NCBI RefSeq assembly: GCF_963678635.1
Contig: NC_087065.1
Coordinates: 1,862,001 to 1,926,000, forward strand
Direction: 5' to 3'
From: Symsagittifera roscoffensis
Lineage: Eukaryota; Xenacoelomorpha; Acoela; Convolutidae
Length of the DNA stretch: 64,000 nucleotides
The notes under the pieces were generated by a model. The model saw only the letters and a list, made by a program, of their open reading frames with translations, was not told where the DNA came from and did no database searches. Positions 11,461 to 23,775 of the stretch are shown here, piece by piece. Every line of letters begins with the position of its first letter. Positions within the stretch are counted from its first letter, which is position 1. A program made the translations under genes and the position numbers.

Positions 11461-14400
11461 CTACACGCAAGACAAATCGAAGTCACTTGTCAATACAAAT
11501 TGCTACAAGTATGATAGTTGGATCCCTTTCAAAAACAAGAGATCTCCCCTCCCCTCCCAATTTTTTGTTTGCCATGTCTTTATTAATCCGCATGCTTATT
11601 TTCATAACAATGTGAAAAATTGAAGTTAATGGCTTGTAAAAATTGCCAATGCGGAACGGGGTAGCCAAAGACACATAATTTTCAAGAAAAGCTCAAAAGC
11701 GCAAAATAGCAAATGCAGAAGTTGTTTTTGAAGTTTCCTATCACTTCAAATTTTCTGAAGGCACCATCGATATTTGAGGAACCCAACTATCATACATGTA
11801 TCTAAAAAGTCACCTAAAAACCGTTGTACCAGTAAACAGTGGTTACGAACACTGTCTTCAAATCTAACTCAGCCATAAACTGACGTCGCACCAGCTGTAA
11901 ATGAGCGTAACCTTAATATTCGCGGTGGCCAAATATCCAGTCCAATTTTTTTCAGAATAATGCATGCTATGCCATAGACTTAAAGTGTCCGCCAAAAATC
12001 TGCGCATGATTTTTTCGATGTAAAATTTCTCGTAGTGAGCTTATACATGTCAAATCAAGCAAAGTCTAGCGCAAACTTGGCTACTTTTATGTAGCATAGT
12101 GGTAAGGCGTGCGCTTTGATAATGCCAGATTGAGTGTTTGATCCCCTCCCACGGTAAAAAGAAGGTATGTGGACGAGAGGCTATAACACAGTCTGACCTA
12201 TTTCGGCTGTAACAGTTGTACCACAAAAAAAATACTTGAAAACACAAACTTTGGAAGCGAGAAAAATCAGTTAAAGCATGAGTAGTCTCAAGCTGAAAGT
12301 TTCAAAAACGAGGTGAATTGACCCAAGAAAAATTACTGCACAGAGGCGAAGCAGAGCTTCGCACCACTTGCCATAACACAAAAATTTAGCATTGCAAACC
12401 AGCAGGCAAAAATAAAACGAAACCACGAAATCAAAAAACCCCAATTAGAAAACTTCATAAATTTTGTATCGAAAACGCTCAATTAGAGAAAAACACGTTC
12501 AGCAAAAGAATCGCCGGCGTGAAATAAACTTTCGGAACTTTTTATTTAACTAAACAGACAAAACTATGCTAAGCTACCATTAAGCCGAAAACAAATATGT
12601 TGTTTGAAAAATCATAAAGTTTTGAAATTCCAAGCTATGAATCCTTTTAAGTTTCCCGAAGGTGTAAAGCTTAAATTAAATTTTCTCCCTCAAAAGACGC
12701 AAAATTAGGTCACTAAGCAGATAAAACATCAGCCGAAATCAATCAGGCCGAACAAAGCTATTTTACGAATATATATAGCAAACTTACTAGGTACAGAAAC
12801 AAAAATTTGCAACAAAACTTCTTACGGTGCAAAAAAATGCCGTTAGGTGACAACTATGTCGACTAAACATCAGCAGAAAAGCAATAGGCTGAGAGTTTTT
12901 GAAATAGAATATTTCCACTTTAAATAATAAAATAGGACCCAGGTGCCGGAAAAGCTAAGAAATTTCTATTAATAATAAATCAAACTATTGAAAGATTCAA
13001 CTGACTTTGTTTACCCCTACAAAAAAGTCAATAAACTGATTTGATGTAACAAACTGAGGCGAATAACTTAGGATAGATAATAAGATAACTTCCACGAGAT
13101 TCAGTGAATTACATAATATCTGCCATTTGAATTTGACCCGGCTGTTTTAGCATAGCTTTGAGTTGGAGCGCTACTAGACTCTAGATCATTGGAAACTAGA
13201 GTCAAGTCTTTGAACATGTTTCAAAATGTACGTGGATTCCACTTGCAAAAACTCCGAGGATTCCGCAACGAGCGAATATAGCTAGTTGTCCCGGATTTGG
13301 CATATGTCAACGGATTCCGCAAAAGAAAGCAGATGCATGGAGTGGTGTAGGTGGATTTGGCAATTTTCAAACGGTTTTCGCAAAATTATAACGATAGTGC
13401 AAATAATTTGTATATTTGCTTGCGGACTCCGCAAAATTGGCTGCTTTTGTAGCGACTGTGAGTATTTCAGTGATTTAGCTATTTGTACTCTGTATCCAAA
13501 ACAGCAAGAAGATCAACGAAAAATAACAATAGCTTTTTGCAGAATCCGCTTAAAATTCACAAAAGACACAGTTTAGCCTCGTAATTAGTAAAAAAAAAAT
13601 TGACCATCAAAAAAGTTTGACTAAGTAGTAGATCTAAAAATTTAATTTTCTTCGCAGGGGGAAAGCAAAGCTTCACACCAGATAAGATATAAAATTGCAT
13701 TCAAGCAATAAATTGCTCCATCATAAAATAATCGCTGCAAAAGATATGCTACATTTCATATCAATGAAAACATTGTGATTCAAACAAATTTTAAAAGCAA
13801 CAAGTTTCTTGTTTTTTTTTCAAAACAGTGTGTTTTTTGTGCTTTTTGTGATGAAAAAACCTGACGAAAATCTAAAACTTAGGCATATTTGGCAGTTACA
13901 GTAAATTAAGCAAAACAGGCAACGGTTTTTAGCAAAAAAAATGACCCAAAAAATGGAACTAAAAACTTCAAAAAATAGTTTTACTGGAGTTTTACGGCTT
14001 GTCCTTCTATAAGAAGCCTGCTCACCTGCTTTACTCGAAATTACACTAAAACTCAAAAATTTTCAACCGCTTTTTCTCGACACTGGGAAGAAATTTTAAA
14101 AATTTTTTAATGGCGTTTGAATCAGGACTGAATATGATAAACCACTCCAATCATTGCAATGACTTTTTGTCGTAAGTAATTCTGATTGAATTTAGGTTTT
14201 TCTTGACGGTGGGGAGGGCGGGGGTTGGATTGCAAACTTTTTTCGAGATATTTGTCGAAAGTTTTCTTAGGTCAACCAAAATGATTGTTCGAGCGCTCCC
14301 AGAGAACTATAACAAACCTATTTGCCCCAATTTTTTGCGCCGCAAGCAAATTCTGGAAATACATAATGAAAATTTTTTTAGCAAAAAATCGCATGTTTTC

Positions 14401-17400
14401 GGCGCGCGCTCCCATTCAAACTAAATATAGATGGCGCCCATAGCATAGCGCCTTTAGAAAAATTTTAGGTTTCGCCGGCCGAAAATGGATGTCAAAAAAC
14501 ATAAACAAAAGTTGGTGAGGGGGTCGAATCCCTGAGGGGTTACAGCATCCTCCACCTTAACGGTCTGCTCGATCGCCTAATTTGCTCGAATTAGGACCAG
14601 AAATTTAAGAAAAAATCAAACGGGTTTTTCTCAACTCAGGGAAATTTTTCGAAAATTTCTAATGTCGTTCGATTCACGAAAAATTAAAAGGCTTTAATAC
14701 GATATATCATTCCACACATACCGTTGAATTTTTGTGGTACCTGATTTTGCTTGAAAGATACAAAAATAGCTGGTTGCTATGGAAATAGCACAGATTGTTA
14801 CCACTATATTCTCAAAAAAAAACTTTTTAAGTATTTTTTTTTCAAGTTAGTGTCATTTTTTGTGCGTAGTGCGATGAAAAGATCTGACCGAAACTAAAAG
14901 TTGGGCATATTCGACAATCACAGTAGAGTAAGCAAATCGGGCAACGGGTTTTTTAGAAAAATGACAGGAAAAAAACAAAATTCAAAAAACAACTCTTCAA
15001 TTTTTTTCATTTTTTAGCAGAAAGTATTTTGAAACTTTGAAGTTTTTTATTCCAAAAAATATCTTCAAAAAAAGTTTTACTGGAGTTTCATGGCTTGTTT
15101 TGCTATAGCAAGCTTTCTAGCTTGCTTTAATTGCTCGAAACAAAATTTTCAAAATTTTAAACCAGTTTTTCTCGACACCGGATGATTTTTTGAAAATTTT
15201 TAAATGTCGTTTGAATAAGGATTGAGAGGGCTTCAGTAGGATAAATCGTTCCCTCCATTTCGATCATTGTTTGTGGTTAGAGCTTTTGGTTGAAAAACGA
15301 AATAAACCTGCTCGCTCACCTTATTTGCTCGAAATTAGATAGACCAAAAATCAAAAACTTCAAACGGGTTTTCGTCTGAAATTTTTTTTTTCACAATTTT
15401 TAAATATGGTCCGAATCACAATTGAAAAGGCTTGAATATGATAAATCACTCAATCAAAATCGATGAGTATTAATGTGGCACCTGATTTTTTGCGGAAAAC
15501 AAGAAAAACTAAAACTTACCGGAATACAACGTTCCTCTCCATTTTGAACGGTCGGAACAAACACTAAAAACGTCCGAATACAAAGTTTTTCCTCATTTTC
15601 AATGGTCGGAAAAAAGGCTTACTTTTTAGCATAATTATGATTGGCAATAAATTGAAGTCATTTAATGAAGCAAAAAAAAATCAGGAATTTTTTCAAGAAA
15701 GAGTTACAATCAAATATCATCGAATTTAAGGCGAAAATCAAGAATTAATTGATTCATTAAAACTAATAAGAAAATGGATATGAAATAGTATTATTAATGT
15801 TCTGCATTCGAGGTTAGGTTCAAAGTAACCAGCGACCGAAAAAACTCAAAACTCACGGAACAAACTACCCGCACCAGTTTCGAACATATTCCAAAAATAC
15901 GATCAAACAAAGTGGCAAATGAATAGAGAGTAACTGGTTTTAAAAAATGAAAAGTTTCATTTCGAAACAGTCGTTTCGTTTTCAGCAAAAACTGTAACAC
16001 TATGAATTCACAAAAAAGGGTTCTAAAGGATCAAAAAGTATCTTTGGGGCTGATTAAAGTTGATTCTATCGGAGTTATAATGGTTCAATATAGCAACAAA
16101 ACGGACAGTTTTTAAGCAGACGCCAGTTGAACTCTGAAAAACACATCAATGATTTTGAGCCACAGAGTAGAAATCAAAAGTATAAATTTAGTAGCATGCA
16201 TATAGTACGATAACCGAACATTCAATTACGCTGATCGTCAGCTGGTAAATTGGACTGAACGAAGTCGAAGAACTTTTTTTTAATTGGTTGATTTGTTTTG
16301 TAAGAAAACTATAATTATGATAACAAACAAAACGAAAAAACGAATCGGTCGGAAGGAAAAAAACGAATCGATCTCCCGGCCTCCAGAAACATGGTCTTAT
16401 GTCTTAACAACTGATCCATAGCACCTTAAGTTTGATTGTGAAAAGAAACTTACATTGCACTTTCTACATTTGTTTCTAAGACGGAAGACGAGGTGCTCTG
16501 ATTGCGGATGAACTTGACCACTTTTCGGATGGAACTCTTCTGGCTGTGCCAGTCCTTACTCTTCGCATAGCGCAACATGTGCCAGAAAATCGGACTCTTC
16601 CCCACCACCGGGTGTCTGCCGAGCCACGACAGCCAGATCTCCAGGGCCAGAGTGCCGCAGTAAGCACCTCCGGATCCTGCAGTCGGAGTGAACTGCGGGC
16701 AATCTGGAATCACAACTGTAGGGTAAATACGGCGCAACTCACTTTCGAAGAATTTAGTCTCCACTAGAGGGAAATTGGTGGTCACAAAATCGAATTCCCG
16801 ATCAGAAGAACTGTAGTTGACGTTTGAACCTTCAGTTGCCGTGACTCGAAAATCGTAATAGTAGTTTCTGTTCACCACGTGTTCTTTCGTAACTTGAATG
16901 CCAAATGACATTTCAGCGTCGCCCCACGTGATCTCGGAGTCACTGTTTAGGTCGAACTTATAGCGCTGTTCGAATCTGTTTGTTGTCGCCATATAAGTGC
17001 TGCCGCCGCTAACTGACGAGTTAGTAATACTGGTGCTCTCATGGTAGCTGTAAGTTTCCATGAAGCTCTGCGTCTTTTTCGGACTGTTTAGTAACCGTTG
17101 GTAGTTTGAGGGCTGTTCCAATTCAGGCGGCGGTGACTGACTTTGATTCAAGTTAATAGCAGATTTGGTGGTTTGTTGATTGCCGTTTGATGAAACCCCG
17201 TTTGTGTACACTTTACTCTGTACAGTCGAGGTCAGACTTTGCTTCAGGTTGAGATTATTATTACTAGTTGTGCTATGAATGATATTACCATTTGTGGTGT
17301 TAGTTGTGGTTAATAATTGTTCGTTTGCATTTGATACCAAATTGTCTGTCGGTACGTCTAAGTTTTCTTTTGACGATTCGACTTCGTAGCATTGAGTCAA

Positions 17401-18459
17401 TATTTGCAAGTGTTTCTGACCCCCAGAACTACTATTTGTTCCAAGATTTATCATCGAAACGGGCCTTCTATTTTTATCGATCTTGTTGGCTATCGAATAC
17501 CCCCCATGAGAAGAAGACACATGAGAACCGACCCCGTTAGCTTCGCTTTCATAGTTTCTCAGCCCACTTTCATAGATACAATTCGCATTCTCTTGTTGAC
17601 TCATGAAAGATACAGGTCTAAGCTGCCCATTATCATGCAACGCCAACAACTGCACAGGTTCCAACATCACACCTCCCCCGTTTCTGGGAACATTTCCATT
17701 ATTGACCTTGTTCTGAGTAGACCTTTTCTCGTATAATTTATTTTCAGAGAATAGCGGATGATCTAAAAGAGATCCTCGTTTGAAATACATGCGCCCGTTA
17801 ACGTCTATGTAGTCACCGGCGGCTCCCACAGGGTTCTGATCGTTATCACTGCTGTTCAGCTCGGAACCCGACGGCAGAATTGCACTCTCGGTTTTTTTGA
17901 ACCTCCCGAAGCTTCTCGTGCCCCAGTCGCCAGGCGACATTGACCAATCACCTTTGGCAGCTGCCAATCTCGGATTCGTTCCATATTTGGACACTTGCGG
18001 ACGAGGGGTGATCGGTCTATGCAACGATGGATGTTTCAGAATCGTATCTGTGTTGCGGCGATGCAATGGCGGGACGCTCGGCAACGCACTCGCAGGCTTA
18101 GTAATCGAAATACTAACAGGAGTCGGAGTTTCGGGACTAGATAATCTCTGTGCATATCCTCCCGGAATCCCGTGACCCGCACTGTTACTTCTAGTAGCCC
18201 CGTGATGTTTAAAATTTAAGGTATCTGCGTTTGGATTTGCCAGTTTCGGGAACGGTAGTGCGTAAATGTGCTCACTTAATAAATCTGAGTTATTGCTGCT
18301 TGAACTTATTTGGACTTCGGGAAGTTTCAAAGTCATGGAACTGGAGCAGTTACTAAAATCATCGTCGACAGAGTCTTCTTCGTTTTCGTGATACTCCTCG
18401 TCCGATTCAGTCAGAGAGTCCGGTGCTACTCTTGGGCAATTATGTTTTATGTTTGCCAT
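10848..18459 (-). CDS. SNX9/18/33-family PX-BAR sorting nexin, two exons
   Basis: Exons are 18459-16454 and 11460-10848, joined across a 4993-bp GT..AG intron. The split codon AT|A closes in frame, giving 872 residues. Residues 1 to about 500 are low-complexity, Ser/Asn/Gln-rich and acidic near the start. A PX domain follows (about 518-633): DREFDF sits where PX domains carry RRYxDF, and VVIPDCPQ matches the IPxLP turn. GRHPVVGKSPIFWHML and the later KDW match the SNX9-family end of PX. Exon 2 is the BAR part; its FLAEVNYLKSYEVD resembles the last BAR helix of SNX9. SNX9-family proteins bind phosphoinositides, bend membranes and work with dynamin and actin in endocytosis. Odd points: no N-terminal SH3 domain is visible, and the first Arg of the lipid-binding motif is Asp. 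The start ATG has a good context (AAACATGG). An upstream SH3 exon beyond 18.46 kb is not excluded. Confidence 0.8.
12354..12830 (-). mobile_element. SINE-like element opened by the GCGAAGC hairpin
   Basis: The block begins ACAGAGG followed by GCGAAGC-AGA-GCTTCGC, the hairpin terminus shared with copies at 37.9, 40.3, 43.9, 44.2 and 53.3 kb, and then CACCACTTGCCATAACAC. The far end is not clear and the tRNA-like part is not recognisable in this copy, so the extent is approximate. Confidence 0.4.
14055..15610. repeat. Clustered copies of repeat family D
   Basis: Four blocks (about 14055-14200, 14600-14780, 15150-15310 and 15330-15610) share the order: TTTTTCTCGACACCGG, GAAAATTTTTAAATGTCGT, TGAATCA-GGATTGA, ATATGATAAATCACTC, then a TTTGTGGTACCTGATTTTTGC segment. 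The last block adds GAATACAACGTT and CATTTTGAACGGTCGGAA. Related DNA lies at 27690-27800 and, reversed, at 23030-23260 and 47400-47640. Family F copy 2 is inserted between the first two blocks. Confidence 0.6.
14190..14580 (-). repeat. Dispersed repeat family F, copy 2 (inverted)
   Basis: This is the reverse complement of the family F block at 6300-6720, with the same landmarks in reverse order, including the GCGCGCTCCC and GGTCGAATCCC segments. The flanking DNA is family D, so this copy looks inserted into older repeat DNA. Confidence 0.65.
16454..18459 (-). CDS. SNX9-like gene exon 1 (disordered region and PX)
   Basis: The exon runs from the ATG at 18459 to AT at 16455-16454, followed by donor GTAAGT. 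Its 668 complete codons hold the long disordered region and the whole PX domain. Confidence 0.8.
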
Positions 18460-21400
18460 GTTTTGATTTAGTTAAGCTGTTCCGATTGTCCAAACTCAGG
18501 CGAGCGTGGAAGGACTCTCAAGAATTTTGAGGCAAATATGCAAATTGGTCCACATAGTAAACTGGGATCGAACAGCGCGGCCGATTCAAAATGAACAATT
18601 CATAAACATGCAAAACCCTGTTCACAATGAATCTGTTTACCCGCGGGGAGTTTATGTCACCAATAGCCGGGCAATATGAGGGCAAGTGTTGTTGTTACTT
18701 ATATTCATTGGAGGTATATGTACACTCCTGGTAAATCAGGCGAATACATTTTTGAAAGCGAGATAAATTGCATGCATGGACTCAAGCTACTCTATTGTAC
18801 TAGGTAAGTTTAGCGAGTGATAAAGAATGAACATGATAAAGAAGTATTAATGAGATATCAGGCAGCTAACAGGTAAGTGTTTGGTATAAAACGACAAGTA
18901 AGAAATGGGAGCTTACCTGCAAGTCACAATTGGCGCTTAACTTACACTGTGCGTATATTTGGCCTGTCTTACTTATATTTTCTCTTTGACGCAATATTTC
19001 CAGATTATACTTATTGACTTCTTTAATTGGCGCGCATTTGGGAGTTCATAAACACCAGAAAAACGGCGGAGCTAAAATGGCAACACGAATAATGTCGATT
19101 CGGATTCGAATCGGCTGGAAAAGTTTGGTTTGATATTAAGAATTTAGATTTAGACTGACTTTTGAATTAAGTTCAGCGTCCAAAGCTCAAATTATTTAGA
19201 TTTATTGCATTTCAACAAATAAAACTGTTTGACAAATGAAGCTGTTTTAAACTTGCGTGGTAAACTTAGTCCAAAACCGAAAGTGAAAACATCTACTGAG
19301 ATGGTGGTCGGTATGGTAACAAAAACCATTTTATATTGTTTTTAGTTATTAAGGGATCCAACATGTTTTCAGCCTGGATTAGAAAGCAGAGAATTGTTTG
19401 AGCTATTTGTGAAGCATGGGAGTTTTGTGATAGAAAATATCAAATCAACTGCATGGAATACTCTACTGGTTAGCTGTGGAATTTGGTGTCAGCTGAAATA
19501 AAAATGAAAAGCAGCCCAACTCAGCTAAAATAAGTAATAAAACAGCCACTGTTGAAAAACTAATGACATGGAGTTATGGTACAATGGACATTGGAAGTAT
19601 CAGCCACAACATCAATGACTAACTGTTCCAAAATATTACAAATATAGCGATGCATATATACTTTGCAAACTTTTTCGCGTAACTGAAAAATGAGCTAACT
19701 CAATTTTTTGGACATGACTGACTATAACTGCTATGATATCCATCTAGTTTTTGCTTTAAAAAACATAAATTGAGCACTTTTGTAGTATGGAATGTCCTTA
19801 ATTTCAGTGTTCAACAAATTTGCTATCAATGTTTCTTGTTAAGCACCATGAAAATATCTACTGTGGAAAAGAAGGTAATAAAATGACACACGAGAGGGTA
19901 ATGAAAATAGGGAGCGTCTGTCTCTCCTTTCGCCTAGGGTATAATTAACTCAACTACATCCTACCTACCCAATCACCCCCCCCCCCTCACACAGATAATC
20001 ACTACACAGACATGATATAAAAACAAAGCCAGGGAGAAAGTCTTAGTGTCAGAATGACTCTTGAAAACTTCCAATGAAAACTACGTGTATTCACCGAAAC
20101 ATTTAGTCTATTAAAAATTGTCAACTGTCAACTTACCATTTGCTAACTTCCCGCCTTAATTAACAATTTGATCGATTTTCCTTTTTTTGCATCGCTGTAT
20201 GAATACTCGCCCGAGTATCTTGCATTGAAGTCAGTATTTTTGCATGGCTTCATAACACCGGGTCTAGGACAACAAGCCAACGGGATTTCAAGCCGAAGGG
20301 ACTTCAAGCCGAAATTAAAACTTTACAAGCACCTCAAAACACTATTTTATCATCTGTAAAACGTTGTTTTTCAAAAACTTTGGCAAGTTTAGTCCATAAT
20401 AAACGTTATTCATGACAATGCACCACTTGTGAGTGGCATCCGTTAACAACATCAGCCGATTTTTGAAATGCATAAATTATAAACATGAAAAATGCCTTCA
20501 AGCATGTTTTACTTTTCAACCGTCCGAAACATCATTTGGAGGCTTAAATTTTATGAAAACGCCAACAACTTGTGAAGAAAGATCATGAAATTCAGAAATT
20601 CTTCAAATTAAAGTCCTCAAAGTTTTCAAATTAATCATATTTCACGAGTTTATAAGAAACTATTTGGCTTGAAGTCCCTAATTTTACGATTCGGCTTGAA
20701 GTCCCGTCGGTTTGATGTCCGGCACCCCATAACTCCGTGCAATGTTATCACCGCGCAATCCAAAACACCGTGCGTATCAATAGGTAAACGTATATTCCGC
20801 TGCGAAATCTGTAAATTAAATTCAACTTTCGAAACTAGTAGTCGATCACGTTTTTCGTGACATTTACACTTTTGTTCTTCGATATTGGAGTTTGCCATTC
20901 TTTTACAAAGGAAACGAACTGAACTTAATAAAATTTAAAAATCAAATCGCAAAACAGAAGAACACTGCATTGTTTTTTTTTTAAAAAACGCCAATTTTTG
21001 AACTTCAAAAACAAAAATATATGGCCTTAAAGCAGTTTTTCGAATTTCAAAAATAATTTACAATTGACACACTGTGTTGACAAAATTAATCAAATTTGAG
21101 AAAATTATATCAGAGGTAAAGTTTTTATTCCGATGGGAAAATTGAAAATTAAAACCCAATTTAGACACTAAAAATTCTTTTTGTTCGTGACCTTTTCACT
21201 TTTGTCGTTCGATAGTGGAGTTTGCCTTCCTTTTAATTCAGGAAAAAAACTGAACTTAAAAGCAAATTAAAAATTAAATGTTTAAAATCGAAGTTGAGCA
21301 AAGAAAAAATTTGATTTTTTTTCCCTGAAAAAAACATCAAAGTCATCACTACATATTTAAAAATCTTCACTACGTACAATGAGACTTAATCAAAGAAACA

Positions 21401-23374
21401 AAAATTTTTACAAAGTCTTGAAAGTCAACTACCTGCGTTTTTAAAATGTTGAAATGGCATTCTAAAACGTTGAAAATCCCGATCGTGAAACATCCATGCT
21501 TTGGAAAGTAGGCCACAAATGATAATTCGACAATTCAAGTTTTCCCCCGAAAAAAATCAAATTCCTTAGATATCAAATGACAAGGCCCGACGGGGATTTA
21601 GCCGAGACCCTAGGTTCCCAAGGCACGCACTTTACTACCAGACTAAATAGGAAAAGTGTTTGGAAGCAACTGAGACATAATAAAGCAAGGTTAATTTCTT
21701 AGTTTGTACAAAAACTTGAAAAAAAAGTAGTTGCCGATTATAAAAAAGCAAAACAATCGAAATAATTTTTAAATCGAAATAAAAATCTTCACATGTGTGA
21801 TAAGACTTGAATTACGGATTAAGCAAATTTTCGAATCTTCAAGCTTGTCACAAAATAAGTCGGCATTCAACAAGCTGTCTCTAAATGTAGATATATCAGA
21901 GATTTTTTTTTTGTCAACCCCGCTCTACGGTCGCCTCAATTGACCCAAGTGAACTGTCGTTAGAAAGCGAAAAAGCGAACCGTTGTTTTAATATTCTAAA
22001 ATTGTTCATAAAAATCCCGTTTACAAAAATTATTTAGTCTACCGCTGAGCAAGTTGCACAGAACTTTCCGTCAATTGCAATTGCAAAAAATTTTCTTGTT
22101 TTTGTTTGAAATTTTGAAAAGATAAGCACGCAAACATTAAAGCGCTTTTGAAGCATTTTGAGTAATTGTTGATATATGCGTTCCCAAAGCGTTCCAAATG
22201 TCAAGATAAACTTTAAAACAACTTTGGTTTGGTCGGAGAAGTACTTGGCTTTTTGAATCAGTATGATTAGGCAACGCATTGAAAAGTAAAAATTGATTGA
22301 ACAAAAAAATTCAGAAATTGAGCATGCTAGCACCTCAAATGAATGAGTGTCAGCATCTCAAAAGATAACAAAGTGTTTAACAAAAAAAAATCCAGGGCAT
22401 ACTTAGAAAAATTATATACAGCGTTTTGATAGACAATTTTAACTGAAACGAAATCCAAATCATCTGCTCGTAGCGATGTGTAAAATTATAACCTCAAAAT
22501 TGCAAATTACATTCAAAGGAAAAAACGCTTCTGAGTAAAACGCTTAGAACATGTTCTCCCAGAAAGCGGTATCCCAAAATGTTCTTTTGCCAAAGTTCGA
22601 CCCAGTCAAAAACTAAACACTTCAATTGAAATCATATAGCTCTGGCTGTTTCAAACTAACAAACGGTACTGCGCGAGGTTTTTTTATCAAACCAGTTTTT
22701 TACCAGACGAGCGTTTAGCAAACTCAAAAAAATTACAAAGATGAAACTCTAACATTAAGCGCGCCATTGGCAAGTAACGAACACTTCACTTCCTCCGCAG
22801 CGCTTACATTTGGCACGTGCGTTATCCTTCGCTTAAATCAGTGTTTGCCGCTGGCTAAGATTATTATGCTTTTAAAGTTGATTTATTTGCCGCTAAAAAA
22901 CTAAATGTGACAAACCGTGAAACAAATTTTGTAAGTGGGAGATCTACTCCAGGGTAAGCGTATTTTTACGTCTGTCAATCTTATTACTGTATTTTTTTTA
23001 CGTCTTATATTTTTATTACGCATGTTTTTTGTTTCGACCATTTGAAAATGACCGTTTGATACTTGGTGTTCGGGTGTGTTTTAGTTTTTTTCCATGCAAA
23101 ATCAAGTACTACAAATAAACATCGAAAAACATTGAGTGATATATCATATTAAAGCTCGTTCAGTTGCGATTCGAAACACATTTTAAAAAGTCCAAGAAAT
23201 TTTCCCACTGTTGAAAAATCGATTTGAAATTTTTGAGTTTGAGGGCAATTTCGAGCGAGTAAAACGATGGAGTAACGTTCGTTAGATATAGATAATAGCC
23301 ATTTAGGCTAGAAAAACTTGATTAGTTGCATAGTTCTATAATCACACACGCAGAAGAAATGACGCCAATTTGAA
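18460..23374. other. Intergenic DNA with family B and tRNA-like repeats
   Basis: No gene is supported. The block holds a C11 run at 19976-19986, family B copies at about 20800-20960 and 20985-21380, a reversed tRNA-like segment at 21590-21650 and reversed family D DNA at 23030-23260. The SNX9-like promoter should lie just above 18460, but I see no clear TATA box. Confidence 0.5.
20800..21380. repeat. Dispersed repeat family B, two partial copies
   Basis: The landmarks in order are ATTTCGCTGGGAAATCTG-like, CTTTCGAAACTAG, GTCGATCACGTTTTTCGTGA, GTTCGATAGTGGAGTTTGCC, TTCCTTTTAACAAAGG, GAACTGAACTT, a TTTTTCCTGAAAA run and a final CTTCACTACGT. The same order recurs at 26.9, 28.5, 31.4, 32.0, 32.5, 36.4, 36.6, 37.0 and 42.4 kb. 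Confidence 0.65.
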
Positions 23375-23442
23375 AAAAAAAATTGTGGAATTTTGTTTAT
23401 AAGCTCTTGCTCTAAATTCGCCACTTTTGAAAGCAAAGAAAA

Positions 23443-23544
23443 ATGGCTTCATTAAGTATTATTTCGCTGCTGTTTTTGGTTTGCTTGAGTTATTACGGCG
23501 CAGCTCATCATCCAGGCGGTTCCTCATTCCAAATCGGAAACTAG
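23443..23544 (+). CDS. Small ORF with strong signal peptide (unit 1)
   Basis: The frame runs ATG to TAG and encodes 33 residues. The Met is followed by a hydrophobic run containing SIISLLFLVCLS and then a small-residue GAA that would suit signal-peptidase cleavage. A short His/Gly/Ser tail (AHHPGGSSFQIGN) ends the frame. It may be a complete tiny secreted peptide, or the first exon of a larger secreted protein, although no good donor is visible before the stop. No family is recognised. The tandem paralogue supports a once-functional unit. Confidence 0.4.
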   Translation: MASLSIISLLFLVCLSYYGAAHHPGGSSFQIGN

Positions 23545-23652
23545 GGACTTCAACAGAAAATTTTTTTAACGAAATTTGATTTTTTTTTTACTTATGGGAA
23601 ATTTTTGTTTATAAGCGGTTGCTCCAAATTCGCCACTTTTTAAAGCCAAAAA

Positions 23653-23706
23653 ATGGCTTCGTTAAGTGTTCATTTGCTGTTGTTTACAATTTGTTTGAGT
23701 TGTTAG
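23653..23706 (+). pseudogene. Paralogous signal-peptide ORF, stopped (unit 2)
   Basis: This is the same start and hydrophobic run as the neighbouring unit (MASLS, then a Leu-rich stretch), but a TAG at 23704-23706 falls where unit 1 has a Tyr codon. Beyond the stop the frame still encodes the related GAEHH segment. It is the decayed copy of the pair. Confidence 0.45.
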
Positions 23707-23775
23707 GGCGCAGAGCATCATACAGTTTCTCATGCCACATCGGAAAAAGGGGCTTCAAGCAGAAAAAAAATCTAA

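Larger units (their letters stand above)
11461..16453. other. Intron of the SNX9-like gene, filled with repeats
   Basis: This is a GT..AG intron (donor GTAAGT, acceptor TGCGTGTAG). It holds a tRNA-like segment at 12095-12165, an element starting with the CTTCGC hairpin at 12354-12370, a ~55-bp degenerate repeat (GGATTCCGCAAAA-like) at about 13230-13560, family D blocks at 14055-15610 and family F copy 2 at 14190-14580. No nested gene is visible. Confidence 0.6.
23375..23775 (+). repeat. Tandem duplication carrying a small secreted-peptide ORF
   Basis: Unit 1 (about 23375-23590) and unit 2 (about 23595-23775) are diverged head-to-tail copies. Both share GTTTATAAGC, TTGCTC and AAATTCGCCACTTTT just 5' of an ATGGCTTC start, and both keep GCGCAG and CATCAT after the hydrophobic stretch. 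The shared TATAAG lies about 45 bases 5' of each ATG. Confidence 0.7.

Noticed and set aside
12095-12165. Possible tRNA gene
   Set aside because: It has A-box- and B-box-like parts but no paired acceptor stem or anticodon arm that I can build. It is treated as a tRNA-derived repeat.
16476-18175. Open frames on both strands inside SNX9-like exon 1
   Set aside because: They are shadows of the PX-coding and low-complexity exon, with no domain and no independent start context.
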